The notes beneath the pieces were generated by a model, which was given only the letters and a program-made list of their open reading frames with translations, was not told the DNA's origin and did not search any database. 64,000 bases of DNA from NCBI RefSeq assembly GCF_014395975.1, contig NZ_CP060714.1, positions 2,356,001 to 2,420,000 on the forward strand, given 5' to 3'. Source of the stretch: Diaphorobacter ruginosibacter. Its GTDB lineage: Bacteria > Pseudomonadota > Gammaproteobacteria > Burkholderiales > Burkholderiaceae_C. Position numbers and translations under genes: made by a program. Below are positions 34,204 through 43,070 of this stretch, piece by piece (positions within the stretch are counted from its first letter, which is position 1; each line of letters opens with the position of its first letter).

Positions 34204-35091
34204 TCAGGCGCCGCGCTTGGCCAGCTTGCGCTTGAGCTGCGGGATCACGAGCGCGATGGTCACGAGCACGGCTGTCACGAGGTTCAGGTCCTGAGCCTTG
34301 AGGCCGATGAAGTCGCTGTTGAGTGCAAGCGCGATGAAGAAACGGTAGACGATGGCGCCGATGATGACGGCCAGCGTGGCATAGATCAGGCGGCGCGAAG
34401 GCAGGATCGATTCACCCACGATCACCGCGGCGAGGCCGATCACGATGGTGCCGATGCCCATGGAAATGTCGGAGCCGCCCTGGGTCTGTGCGAACAGCGC
34501 ACCGGCCACGGCCACGAGCGCATTGGAAATCGCCATGCCGAGCAGCACCATGCCGCCGGTGTTGATGCCCTGGGCGCGGGCCATGCGGGCGTTGGAGCCG
34601 GTCGAGCGGATCGCGAGGCCGCGCTCGGTGGAGAAGAACCAGTCCATGGCGATCTTCGCTGCAACGACGATCACGATGAGGATGATGGGGCGCGCCCAGT
34701 AATCGGGAATGCTCTCGGGCTGCAAGATGGTGAAGATGGTGGCGTCGTTGATCAGCGGGATGTTCGGGCCGCCCATGATGCGCAGGTTGATGGAGTACAG
34801 CGCGATCATCATCAGGATGGACGCGAGCAGGTCCATGATCTTGAGCCGAACGTTCAGCCAGCCGGTGATCGTGCCGGCAACGGCGCCGGCGGCAGCGGCC
34901 GCCACGGTCGCGACGAAGGGGTTGTAGCCCGAGGCGATCATCACGGCGCAGACCGCGCCGCCAAGTGGGAAACTGCCATCCACCGTCAGGTCGGGGAAGC
35001 GGAGCAGGCGAAAGGAGATGAAGACACCCAGCGCGACCAGGCTGAAAATCAGCCCGATCTCAAGAGCGCCCAGCAGGGAAAAGAGTGACAT
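34204..35091 (-). CDS. ABC transporter permease of an ABC_sub_bind-type importer
   Basis: A 295-residue permease with eight to nine hydrophobic segments. It has the BPD_transp_2-like core seen in this group: FRLLRFPDLTVDGSFPLGGA near residue 30 and RSTGSNARMARAQGINT near 160. It shares the fold of the branched-chain permeases but pairs with a single ATPase here. It lies between the binding protein and ATPase genes and is preceded by a hairpin that should reduce its level relative to the binding protein. The substrate is unknown; aromatic amino acids are known for some members. Confidence 0.92.
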   Translation of the reverse strand: MSLFSLLGALEIGLIFSLVALGVFISFRLLRFPDLTVDGSFPLGGAVCAVMIASGYNPFVATVAAAAAGAVAGTITGWLNVRLKIMDLLASILMMIALYSINLRIMGGPNIPLINDATIFTILQPESIPDYWARPIILIVIVVAAKIAMDWFFSTERGLAIRSTGSNARMARAQGINTGGMVLLGMAISNALVAVAGALFAQTQGGSDISMGIGTIVIGLAAVIVGESILPSRRLIYATLAVIIGAIVYRFFIALALNSDFIGLKAQDLNLVTAVLVTIALVIPQLKRKLAKRGA

Positions 35092-35107
35092 GGACAGTCG
35101 CGACTAG

Positions 35108-35145
35108 AAAAACAAAGCAGGAGCCATGGGGTGCACGGCTCCTGC
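35108..35145 (-). terminator. Hairpin between the binding-protein and permease genes
   Basis: GCAGGAGCC/GGCTCCTGC (35117-35125 and 35137-35145) is followed on the minus strand by TTTGTTTTT. A second inverted repeat, AGTCATGAC/GTCATGACT (35161-35169 and 35179-35187), stands just before it. It is probably a partial terminator. Confidence 0.75.
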
Positions 35146-35203
35146 GTGAGGGATTGCCTCAGTCATGACGAGGGGTAGGTCATGACTGTGTTGCAAGCCG
35201 TGC

Positions 35204-36172
35204 TTATTGCACCACTTGGGCAGCGGACTTGACCAGCTCGTCGGAGAGCTTGACGCCTTGCTTCTCGGCGGCGCCCGGGTTCACGTACAGCTCGGTCTTG
35301 TTGCTGACTTCAGGCTTGATGTCGCCGGGCTTCTCGCCCTTGAGGATGCGCAGGACCACCTGGCCGGTCTGCAGGCCCAGGTCCTTGTAGTTCACGCCCA
35401 GGGCAGCGATCGCGCCGCGCTTGACGGAGTCGGTGTCGGAGGCGACCAGCGGCAGCTTGGCGTCCTGGCCCACCTTGACGAGGGACTCATAGGCGGACAC
35501 GACGTTGTTGTCGGTGTTCGTGTAGATCACGTCGACCTTGCCAACCAGGCTGCGAGCGGCCGTGCCCACGTCCACCGACCGCGGTGCGGAGGCTTCGACC
35601 AGCGTCATGCCGTGCTTGGGCAGCAGTTCCTTGAGCTGCTTGACGACCACGGCGGAGTTGGCTTCGCCGGGGTTGTACACCATGCCGACCTTCTTGGCGT
35701 TCGGCACGACCTTCTTGATCAGCTCGATCTGCGGGTCGAGCGCCAGCAGGTCGGACACGCCGGTCACATTGTTCTTCGACGGCTCCCAGCTCTTGACCAG
35801 CTTGGCGGCCACCGGATCGGTCACGGCGGAGAACACCACGGGCACGTCCTTGGTGGCTGCCACCACGGCTTGTGCGGAAGGCGTTGCGATGGCGACGATG
35901 GCGTCGGGCTTGTCACCCACGAACTTTCGCGCGATCTGTGCGGCGGTGCCGGTGTTGCCCTGGGCGCTCTGGTACTGCCACTTGAGGTTCTTGCCTTCCT
36001 CGTAGCCGGCGGCCTTCAGGCTTTCCTTCACGCCGTCACGGATGGCGTCCAGCGCGGGATGTTCCACGATGGCGGTCACCGCGACAGACTTGGTCTGCGC
36101 CACGGCGACGGAGGACAGGGAGGCCATGGCCAGAGCCAATGCGCCAAGGGGTGCCCAGGACAAGTTTTTCAT
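35204..36172 (-). CDS. ABC transporter substrate-binding protein (ABC_sub_bind, PF04392 type)
   Basis: A 322-residue periplasmic protein. A Sec signal ends SVAVAQ-T, and the mature part starts KSVAVTAIVEHPALDAIRDGV, the family hallmark. Other blocks are YQSAQGN near 70, FSAVTDPVAAKLV near 115 and YNPGEANS near 170. Known members bind tryptophan or tyrosine in Gram-positives; the ligand here is not known. ATG 36172 follows GGAG; an in-frame TTG three codons earlier is less likely. It heads a three-gene operon and has a perfect 16-bp palindrome about 200 bp upstream. Confidence 0.92.
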   Translation of the reverse strand: MKNLSWAPLGALALAMASLSSVAVAQTKSVAVTAIVEHPALDAIRDGVKESLKAAGYEEGKNLKWQYQSAQGNTGTAAQIARKFVGDKPDAIVAIATPSAQAVVAATKDVPVVFSAVTDPVAAKLVKSWEPSKNNVTGVSDLLALDPQIELIKKVVPNAKKVGMVYNPGEANSAVVVKQLKELLPKHGMTLVEASAPRSVDVGTAARSLVGKVDVIYTNTDNNVVSAYESLVKVGQDAKLPLVASDTDSVKRGAIAALGVNYKDLGLQTGQVVLRILKGEKPGDIKPEVSNKTELYVNPGAAEKQGVKLSDELVKSAAQVVQ

Positions 36173-36367
36173 TCTTAACAATCTCCAGTCGGATGGTTTG
36201 GTAGTTCCTGTTTTTTACAAGCTGTCGACGGGTTGTGTCTCCACCTGCGGGCGAAAGTCTACAACCTGTCACGCAGGCCGCTAGTATGCGCCGAGGAGGG
36301 TGGTGCTGAAACTGTGGATTTACCCTGTATTTGCACAATCGAAACAGGTTTTCTGCGCATTTTTCCG

Positions 36368-36383
36368 TTTGCACGCGTGCAAA
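36368..36383. promoter_or_regulatory. Perfect palindrome TTTGCACGCGTGCAAA
   Basis: A 16-bp perfect palindrome in the 291-bp space upstream of the ABC importer, about 200 bp from the binding protein start. It has the look of a LacI- or GntR-type operator. It also abuts the terminator of the ETF-QO gene, whose T tract overlaps its right edge. The rest of the 291-bp space (36173-36463) shows no gene. Confidence 0.5.
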
Positions 36384-36424
36384 AACGACAAAGCACATGA
36401 ACCCGAGCGGGGCGCATGTGCTTT
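36381..36424 (-). terminator. Terminator of the ETF-QO gene
   Basis: The arms AAAGCACATG and CATGTGCTTT (36390-36399 and 36415-36424) are followed on the minus strand by GTCGTTTTT, 40 bp past the stop. Confidence 0.85.
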
Positions 36425-36463
36425 CGGCAGGGAAATATGCGTCAGGCGAGGCCTAGCGCCTGC

Positions 36464-38170
36464 TTACATACCCGAGTAGTTCGGGCCGCCGCCGCCTTCC
36501 GGTGTCACCCACACGATGTTCTGTGTGGGGTCCTTGATATCGCAGGTCTTGCAGTGCACGCAATTCTGCGCGTTGATCTGCAGGCGCTCGGCATTGCCGC
36601 CCTTGGATTCGTCGGGCACGAATTCATAGACACCCGCTGGGCAGTAGCGCTGCTCGGGGCCCGCAAATTTCGCCAGATTCACATTGACCGGCACGCTGGC
36701 ATCCTTGAGCGTCAGGTGCGCGGGCTGATCTTCCGAGTGATTGGTGTTGCTGATGAACACGCTGGAGAGGCGGTCGAACGTCAGCTTGCCGTCGGGCTTG
36801 GGATAGACGATGGGCTTGCACTCGGCCGCGGGCTTCAGGTAAGCATGGTCGGGCTTGTCGCGGTGCAGCGTCCAGGGAATATGGCCGCGCAGCACAAACT
36901 GCTCGATGCCGTTCATGATCGTTGCGGTGAGCAGGCCCTTCTTGAACCAGGCCTTGAAGTTGCGCGCCTTGTTCAGTTCCTCGTACAGCCAGCTGTTCTC
37001 GAACGCGGCGGGGTAGGCCGACAGCTCGTCGCCCTGGCGGCCCGCGGTGACCGCATCGAAGGCTGCCTCTGCGGCCATCTTGCCTGTCTTGATCGCGGCA
37101 TGGCTGCCCTTGATACGGCTGACGTTGAGGAAGCCTGCATCGCAGCCCACGAGTGCGCCGCCGGGGAACACGAACTTGGGCAGGCTCATCAGGCCACCGG
37201 CCGCAATCGCGCGTGCGCCATAGCCCAGGCGCTTGGCAGGCTTGATGCCCTTGGACTCGTCGCCTTCCAGGTACCACCGGATATTGGGGTGGGTCTTCCA
37301 GCGCTGCATCTCCTCGAACGGCGAGAGATACGGGTTGGAATAGTCAAGTCCGGTGATGAAGCCCAGCGTGACCTTGTTGCCCTCGAGGTGGTAGAGGAAC
37401 GCGCCGCCGTAGGTGTTGTTGTCCATCGGCCAGCCCGCAGTGTGCAGCACCATGCCGGGCTGGTGGCGCTTGGGATCGATTTCCCACAGTTCCTTGATGC
37501 CGATGCCATAGGTCTGCGGGTCGCGTCCTTCGTCGAGCTTGTACCTGGCGATGAGCTGCTTGCCCAGGTTGCCGCGCGCGCCCTCGGCGAAGATGGTGTA
37601 CTTGCCGTGCAGTTCCATGCCGAGCTGGAATTCACCGGTCGGCTCGCCATCCTTGCCCACGCCCATGTTGCCGGTGGCCACGCCCTTGACCGAGCCGTCT
37701 TCGTTGTAGACGATTTCGGCGGCAGCGAAGCCCGGGAAGATCTCGACGCCCAGCGCTTCGGCCTGCTCGGACATCCAGCGCACGACGTTGCCGAGACTGA
37801 CGATGTAGTTGCCATGGTTCTGGAAGCAGGCCGGCAGCACCATGTTGGGTGTGCGGAACGAACCCTTCTCGGACAGGAACACCATGGCGTCGTCGGTGAC
37901 GGGCTGGTTCAGCGGCGCTCCCTTTTCCTTCCAGTCGGGGATCAGCTCTGTGAGCGCGCGCGGGTCCATGATGGCGCCCGAGAGGATGTGCGCTCCGGGC
38001 TCCGAGCCTTTTTCCAGCACGACGACCGAGATGTCCTGCCCTTTTTCGGCGGCAAGCTGCTTGAGGCGAATCGCCGTGGCCAGGCCCCCAGGGCCTGCGC
38101 CGACGATCACTACGTCGTATTCCATGGCCTCTCGCGGGCCGTACTGGGCGAGGATTTCGTCGTTCGTCAT
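36464..38170 (-). CDS. Electron transfer flavoprotein-ubiquinone oxidoreductase
   Basis: A 568-residue ETF-QO, full length. It passes electrons from ETF (reduced by acyl-CoA and other dehydrogenases) to ubiquinone at the inner membrane. The FAD motif GAGPGG is at 24-29, and GNMGVGKDGEPTG and GYGARAIAAGG follow. The C-terminal [4Fe-4S] ligands are in RYCPAGVYEF and NCVHCKTCDIKDP, all four Cys present. It is monocistronic with its own terminator. The ETF subunit genes are not in the window. It fits with the acyl-CoA genes found elsewhere here (bktB, prpE, scoAB). Confidence 0.96.
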   Translation of the reverse strand: MTNDEILAQYGPREAMEYDVVIVGAGPGGLATAIRLKQLAAEKGQDISVVVLEKGSEPGAHILSGAIMDPRALTELIPDWKEKGAPLNQPVTDDAMVFLSEKGSFRTPNMVLPACFQNHGNYIVSLGNVVRWMSEQAEALGVEIFPGFAAAEIVYNEDGSVKGVATGNMGVGKDGEPTGEFQLGMELHGKYTIFAEGARGNLGKQLIARYKLDEGRDPQTYGIGIKELWEIDPKRHQPGMVLHTAGWPMDNNTYGGAFLYHLEGNKVTLGFITGLDYSNPYLSPFEEMQRWKTHPNIRWYLEGDESKGIKPAKRLGYGARAIAAGGLMSLPKFVFPGGALVGCDAGFLNVSRIKGSHAAIKTGKMAAEAAFDAVTAGRQGDELSAYPAAFENSWLYEELNKARNFKAWFKKGLLTATIMNGIEQFVLRGHIPWTLHRDKPDHAYLKPAAECKPIVYPKPDGKLTFDRLSSVFISNTNHSEDQPAHLTLKDASVPVNVNLAKFAGPEQRYCPAGVYEFVPDESKGGNAERLQINAQNCVHCKTCDIKDPTQNIVWVTPEGGGGPNYSGM

Positions 38171-38316
38171 GGGTGTCTCGTAAACGTATGGAATTGAAAA
38201 ACTGCTGGCGCTTGCTGTCTGTCGCAGCTTGGCGAATCAGGAGATTGTATTCATGAGAGCAGCCTTCTTTCGCACGGGCGTGCGATTTGGTGTCGGGAAT
38301 GAGACTCGCTGAACGG

Positions 38317-38343
38317 AAAAAGCCTGCCGCGGCCTGGCGGCAG
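38317..38343 (-). terminator. Terminator of the two-component operon
   Basis: CTGCCGC/GCGGCAG (38324-38330 and 38337-38343) is followed on the minus strand by GCTTTTT, seven bases past the kinase stop. Confidence 0.85.
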
Positions 38344-38349
38344 ACAGCC

Positions 38350-39708
38350 TCAGTCCGTGGGCAGCAGGATGAGCCGGGCTTCCAGCCCGCGGCTCGCACC
38401 GGGCGGAGGGGAGGCCAGAACGAGCCGGGCGTCATGCTTTTGCACAATGCTCGAAACGATGGACAGGCCCAGTCCATAGCCGGTTCTTTGCGCACTCTGG
38501 CGCACATGCCGGCGCTTGAGCCGCTCCAGCAATTCCGGCGGAACACCGGGGCCTTCGTCACGTACCGCGATCTCGGAACCCGGCCCCACGATGATCTCGA
38601 CGCTGCCGTTGCCCGAATAGGCCAGCGCGTTCTCGACGAGGTTGCGCAGGGCGATGGCGAGCGCATCGAAGTCGCCCTTGCAGGTGAGGGCCTGGGGCGC
38701 TGCGGCCTCCGGGGCCGGTTGCGGCGTGATCAGCTCGAGCCGATCGGCGGCGCGGTCATCGAGCCAGAACTCACGCGCCACCGTGGTGGCGAGCTGCACC
38801 AGGTCGACGCTGTCGCGGGTGAATGGAACACTCGACTCCGCGCGCGAGAGCTGCAGCAGCTTTTCGGTGCGATGGCTCAGCGTCTGCAGCGACTGCAGGG
38901 CCGCCTGTACATCCTCGCGGCTCAGCCCGTGGTCCAGCGCGGTCTGCAGCCGCAGGCGGGCGGTGGCGAGCGGCGTGCGCAGCTCATGCGCGGCGTTGGC
39001 GGCCAGCGCACGTTCCACATCCAGTGCCTGGGAAAGCCGCTCCAGCATGCGGTTCATGTGCTCCTGCACCGTGGCGATCTCGCGTGGCGGCGCATCGAGC
39101 TGGACCGGGTCAAGCTGGCGCCCGTCGCGCTGAGCGATCTCGCCCGAGAGGTCCTCCAGCACGCGCAGTTCCTTGCGGGCGATGTTGCGCAGCAGGAAGG
39201 CGAGCGCCGGCAGTACGGCGATGAACGAGATGATCAGCCCGTACAGCGTGCGGTTCACCGTCTCGCTGCGCTCGGCCAGCGGATCGGCGACCTGCAGGAA
39301 CACGCCGTGGGTGGGGTGGCGCTGGGTGTAGACCCGCCATTTCCCGTTGTTCTCGAAGCCGGGCACCAGGGCCACATCGAACATCTCTTCCCGGGCCTCG
39401 GCCGCCCGGGCCAGTACCTTGGTGTCAGGTGTGACGAGGCGGTAGAGCACCTCGGCATCGGCGAACGATCCTGGCGAGGGAATGATCAAGGGATACTGCC
39501 GGTTGCCGCTCTCTTCGGCTTCCTCCAGGTGGTCCAGGGCGATGTCGAACATGCGGTGGGAGACCTCCACCAGCTCATTGTCGAAGTTGTAGTTGATCTC
39601 GCGGCTCGTGTACCAGACCACGGCCAGAAGGCTCAGCAGCCACACCCCGCCGACCCACAGGATCAGCGTCTTCGTGAGCCGCCCGGCAAGCGTATCGACG
39701 CGGGACAT
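38350..39708 (-). CDS. Two-component sensor histidine kinase (PmrB/QseC-like)
   Basis: A 452-residue membrane kinase. It has two transmembrane helices (about 12-34 and 155-174) flanking a periplasmic sensor of about 120 residues, then HAMP, the phosphorylated His H241 in AAHELRTPLA, an N box (LRNLVENALAYS), and G boxes DEGPGVP and GYGLGLSIV. Its start forms TGATG with the regulator stop, so the two are coupled. The pair is divergent from PAP2 and eptA genes, which suggests sensing of envelope damage or metal/cationic stress. That assignment is by context and resemblance only. Confidence 0.93.
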   Translation of the reverse strand: MSRVDTLAGRLTKTLILWVGGVWLLSLLAVVWYTSREINYNFDNELVEVSHRMFDIALDHLEEAEESGNRQYPLIIPSPGSFADAEVLYRLVTPDTKVLARAAEAREEMFDVALVPGFENNGKWRVYTQRHPTHGVFLQVADPLAERSETVNRTLYGLIISFIAVLPALAFLLRNIARKELRVLEDLSGEIAQRDGRQLDPVQLDAPPREIATVQEHMNRMLERLSQALDVERALAANAAHELRTPLATARLRLQTALDHGLSREDVQAALQSLQTLSHRTEKLLQLSRAESSVPFTRDSVDLVQLATTVAREFWLDDRAADRLELITPQPAPEAAAPQALTCKGDFDALAIALRNLVENALAYSGNGSVEIIVGPGSEIAVRDEGPGVPPELLERLKRRHVRQSAQRTGYGLGLSIVSSIVQKHDARLVLASPPPGASRGLEARLILLPTD

Positions 39709-40385
39709 CAGTGTTCCGGCTGGCTGGTATGCGTGGCCAGCCGGTAGCCCAGGCCGCGCATGGTTTCGATGTGGTCGCGCCCCAGCTTGCGGCGCAACCG
39801 GCTGATGAAAACCTCCAGGGTGTTGCTGTCCGTGCTGTCGTCAAAGCTGTAGAGCGCATCCAGCAGGCGTTCGCGCGTGTGGGTGCGCTCGGGCCGGGTC
39901 GCCATCACGCGCAGCAGCGCCCATTCCTTGGGGGTGAGGGGAATCTGCACTCCCGCGCGGTACACCTGCTCCTGCGACAGGTCGATCTGCAGGTCGCCCA
40001 TCGCGAGGACCGGGGCCGCACCGGCATTGCGGCGGCGCTCGACGGCGCGCAGGCGTGCCAGCAGCTCCGCCGGGTCGTAGGGTTTGACGAGGTAGTCGTC
40101 GGCACCGGCATCAAGGCCCAGGATGCGATCACTGACCTGGTCCTTCGCGGTCAGCACGATCACGATGGGGCGATCGGCGATCGCGCGTACCTGGGGCAGG
40201 AGCGCGAGGCCCTCGCCGTCGGGAAGATGCAGGTCGAGCAGCACGGCCGCATAGGGCGTGGTCAGGAGCGCGGTTCTTGCCAACGCAAGCGTGGGCACGG
40301 CATCGACCACGAAGGCCTTCGCATGCAGATAGCTGCAAACCGCCTCGGACAGCGCGCGATCGTCTTCAACAAGCAGTACACGCAT
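39708..40385 (-). CDS. OmpR-family response regulator (PmrA/QseB-like)
   Basis: A 225-residue regulator with a receiver domain (phosphoacceptor D51 in LLDLHLPDG, Thr in VLTAKD, Lys in YLVKPYD) and a C-terminal winged helix (about 130-220, with NTLEVFISRLRRKLG). ATG 40385 opens the receiver with MRVLLVEDD; the extra 21 upstream codons are not expected. It lies upstream of its kinase with an overlapping stop/start. A TTCAG direct repeat between it and the divergent PAP2 gene is its likely binding site. Confidence 0.94.
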   Translation of the reverse strand: MRVLLVEDDRALSEAVCSYLHAKAFVVDAVPTLALARTALLTTPYAAVLLDLHLPDGEGLALLPQVRAIADRPIVIVLTAKDQVSDRILGLDAGADDYLVKPYDPAELLARLRAVERRRNAGAAPVLAMGDLQIDLSQEQVYRAGVQIPLTPKEWALLRVMATRPERTHTRERLLDALYSFDDSTDSNTLEVFISRLRRKLGRDHIETMRGLGYRLATHTSQPEH

Positions 40386-40453
40386 GGTTTTTCTGAAGAT
40401 TCCAATCCGGGCAAGTGTAGGGGAGGTTGGCGTACGCAGCGCCTCCACACTCC

Positions 40454-40470
40454 ATTCAGCATTTGTTCAG
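40454..40470 (+). promoter_or_regulatory. Direct repeat, likely response-regulator site in the PAP2-eptA promoter
   Basis: ATTCAG-CATTT-GTTCAG places two half-sites 11 bp apart, one helical turn, as OmpR-family proteins require. A CAATAG sequence at 40478-40483 could be the -10 toward PAP2, so the repeat would cover the -35 region, as in PmrA/QseB-activated promoters. Confidence 0.6.
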
Positions 40471-40552
40471 GTAACGGCAATAGTCTGCGAAGACCGTCAG
40501 TGATTCTCCGGCTGCAGCGTTTGCGTCCGGCACCCGGTTTCGTTCTCTGCCC

Positions 40553-41266
40553 ATGCCTTCCTGGACCACACGCCGCGTGCTCGGCTGGACTGCCGCCGCA
40601 CTGTTATTGATCATTCTTTGGGACGCCTCCGGCCTCGATCTGCCCTTTGCACGACTGTTCGGAACCGCCGAGGGGTTTCCGCTGCGCGGCAACAAGGCCT
40701 TCGTGATGGCCTTTCATGAGATTCCCCGCACGGTCAGCAGCCTGGTCGTGGTGGCGCTGATCGTGGGGGTCTTCAGGCCGTGGCTCTTCCTCAGGCGCCT
40801 CGCCAGGAGGGACCGGGTTCAGCTCGTGGTCTCCGTCCTGGGGGCCATGCTGCTGATCACGCTGCTCAAGAAGATGAACACCTCCAGCTGTCCCTGGGAC
40901 GTGAACGAGTTCGGCGGCGTTGCCAGCTACGTGTCGCACTGGGCCTTGGGCGTTCGCGACATGGGGCCGGGGCATTGCTTCCCGGCGGGCCATGCCTCGT
41001 CGGCGTTCGGCTTCCTGGCCGGCTGGTTCGTCATCCGCCGCACTGCACCGGAGATGGCCACGCGCTGGCTGGCCGTGACCATCGCGCTGGGCCTTGTCCT
41101 TGGATTGGCGCAGCAGCTCAGGGGAGCCCACTACATGAGCCACACCTTGTGGACCGGCTTCTTCTGCTGGACGGCCGGGCTGCTCACGGAATGGGCCTGC
41201 CGCGCATGGGTGCAGAGGAAACCGGTCTCGCTGGCCACCGCATCAAAAGAAGAGCTTCAGCCATGA
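40553..41266 (+). CDS. PAP2-superfamily membrane phosphatase (possible lipid phosphatase)
   Basis: A 237-residue protein with five to six hydrophobic helices and the PAP2 phosphatase signatures: KKMNTSSCPWD (a relaxed motif 1), PAGHASSAF (motif 2, about residues 145-153) and RGAHYMSHTLW (motif 3, about 186-196). It probably removes phosphate from a lipid such as undecaprenyl diphosphate or lipid A, on the outer face of the inner membrane. Its stop overlaps the eptA start by four bases (ATGA), so the two are made together. No clear ribosome binding site precedes 40553. Confidence 0.88.
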   Translation: MPSWTTRRVLGWTAAALLLIILWDASGLDLPFARLFGTAEGFPLRGNKAFVMAFHEIPRTVSSLVVVALIVGVFRPWLFLRRLARRDRVQLVVSVLGAMLLITLLKKMNTSSCPWDVNEFGGVASYVSHWALGVRDMGPGHCFPAGHASSAFGFLAGWFVIRRTAPEMATRWLAVTIALGLVLGLAQQLRGAHYMSHTLWTGFFCWTAGLLTEWACRAWVQRKPVSLATASKEELQP

Positions 41267-43029
41267 ACACCCGATCCATCGACATTCCGCTGCCGTCACC
41301 TACCGCGGGCAGCAGCGCAACACAGCGGCACGTCCCGTTGCCGGGCCCCATCAAGCGGATCGACGAATATCTCTCGCGCTCCATGTCGGCGCAGAAGATC
41401 GTCGTTCTGCTTTCGCTGTACTTCATCATCGCCACCAACTGGCCGCTGTGGTTCCAGCTGGCCCGCATCGGCGGTGCGCCCAGCCTGTACATGCGCTCCG
41501 CCGTCGTTCTGGGCGTGCTCATTGCCTGTGGCACAACGGCCTTGCTGGCCGCCACGGCCTGGACGCGCGGCATGCGCTTCGTCTGGCTCGCGGTCGCGCT
41601 TACCGCCGCACTGTCTCAGTACTACATGCTGACCTACAGCGTGGTGATGGACCCCGGCATGGCGGGCAACGTGATGCAGACCGATGCCCACGAAGTGGCC
41701 GACCTGCTGGGCTGGCACATGCTGTTCGGGGTGGGCATCGTGATGGTGCTGCCGGTGTGGTGGCTGCTGCGTGTACGCATCCCGGCCATGAAGCCCCTGC
41801 GCCAGATCGTGCGCAACCTGCTGCTGATGGTCGTCTCACTGGCGGTTGCCGCCGCGCTGGTGGCCGCCATGTCGCGCGACCTGGCGCCACTGATGCGCAA
41901 CAACCCCCAGCTGCGCTATATGCTTAACCCGATTGCCAGCCTGTATTCGGCCGGAGTGTCGGTGATCCGGCCACTGGTCACTCGCAAGAAGCAGCTCATC
42001 CCGATGGGAGCGGGTGCCGCGTTGGGCGCCACCCATGCGGCGGGCAGCAAGCCGATGCTGTTCGCGCTGGTGGTGGGCGAGACGGGCAGGGCGGACCACT
42101 TTGCGTTGAACGGCTACGACCGCAACACCAACCCGCAACTGGCGGCACGCGACGTGCTGAACTGGTCGAATGTGCGCTCCTGCGGCACCAGCACGCTGGC
42201 GTCCGTTCCCTGCATGTTCTCTCCCCTTGGAAAGAAGGATTTCGAATCACGCAAGGACGACTACGAGACGCTGCTTGACGTGGTGAAGGCGGCCGGCATG
42301 AATGTGCTGTGGATCGACAACCAGTCGGGCTGCAAGGGTGTGTGCGACCGGGTTCCCCATGTCGTTGCCTCCGAGGGCCTGAGCGCGGACCAGAAGCAGA
42401 AGTACTGTGATGCAAGCGGCGAGTGCCGCGACCTTGTGATGCTGCAGAACCTTCCACAGCGGCTCGATGCCATTCCGGCCGACCAGCGCAGCAAGGGTGT
42501 CCTGCTGGTCTTCCACCAGATGGGCAGCCATGGCCCGGCATACTCCAAGCGCTCATCGGCTTCATCCAAGCTGTTCAAGCCCGAGTGCACGACGGAAGTG
42601 CTGGCCGACTGCAGCCACTCCGAGCTGATGAACGCCTACGACAATTCCATCGTCGAGACGGACCGCTTCCTTGGCGCGACCATCGACTGGTTGAAAACCC
42701 AATCGGGCACGTATGACACAGGCATGCTGTACCTGAGCGACCACGGTGAATCGCTGGGCGAGTACGGCCAGTTCCTGCACGGCCTTCCGTACAGCGTGGC
42801 CCCCGATGTGCAGAAGCATGTGCCGATGATCTCGTGGCTGTCGCCCGGTCTCGCGCAGCGCGAACAACTGTCGCTGGCCTGCCTGCGGGGCACCTCCGAT
42901 ACCGCCTACACCCACGACAACCTCTATCACTCGATGCTGGGCGTGCTGGATGTGAAGTCGCCCAGCTATCGGGCGGACATGGACCTGTGGGCGAAGTGCT
43001 CGGGAGCGAGCGTCGCGGACGCCCGCTAG
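41263..43029 (+). CDS. eptA: Phosphoethanolamine-lipid A transferase (EptA/MCR family)
   Basis: A 588-residue protein: about five N-terminal transmembrane helices (residues 45-205) followed by a periplasmic sulfatase-fold domain. The nucleophile is T309 in SCGTST, E273 is in VVGETGRADHF, and the zinc-site Asp and His are in YLSDHGESLGEYG with a later His in FLHGLPY. Cys pairs fitting the family's disulfides are present (CGT...VPC, GCKGVC, CTTEVLADC). It adds phosphoethanolamine to lipid A, which lowers surface charge and is linked to polymyxin resistance in relatives. The N-terminus is about 40 residues longer and more polar than in many relatives. It is coupled to PAP2 and divergent from a PmrAB-like pair. 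Confidence 0.94.
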   Translation: MNTRSIDIPLPSPTAGSSATQRHVPLPGPIKRIDEYLSRSMSAQKIVVLLSLYFIIATNWPLWFQLARIGGAPSLYMRSAVVLGVLIACGTTALLAATAWTRGMRFVWLAVALTAALSQYYMLTYSVVMDPGMAGNVMQTDAHEVADLLGWHMLFGVGIVMVLPVWWLLRVRIPAMKPLRQIVRNLLLMVVSLAVAAALVAAMSRDLAPLMRNNPQLRYMLNPIASLYSAGVSVIRPLVTRKKQLIPMGAGAALGATHAAGSKPMLFALVVGETGRADHFALNGYDRNTNPQLAARDVLNWSNVRSCGTSTLASVPCMFSPLGKKDFESRKDDYETLLDVVKAAGMNVLWIDNQSGCKGVCDRVPHVVASEGLSADQKQKYCDASGECRDLVMLQNLPQRLDAIPADQRSKGVLLVFHQMGSHGPAYSKRSSASSKLFKPECTTEVLADCSHSELMNAYDNSIVETDRFLGATIDWLKTQSGTYDTGMLYLSDHGESLGEYGQFLHGLPYSVAPDVQKHVPMISWLSPGLAQREQLSLACLRGTSDTAYTHDNLYHSMLGVLDVKSPSYRADMDLWAKCSGASVADAR

Positions 43030-43070
43030 TTGATCGAGGAGAAAGCTGCTGTCCGCCTTGCGGCGGCGCT

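Noticed and set aside
40553..43029. A recently mobilised mcr cassette
   Set aside because: No insertion sequence, inverted terminal repeat or composition change flanks PAP2-eptA, and a matching two-component system is divergent from it; it looks like a resident chromosomal locus.
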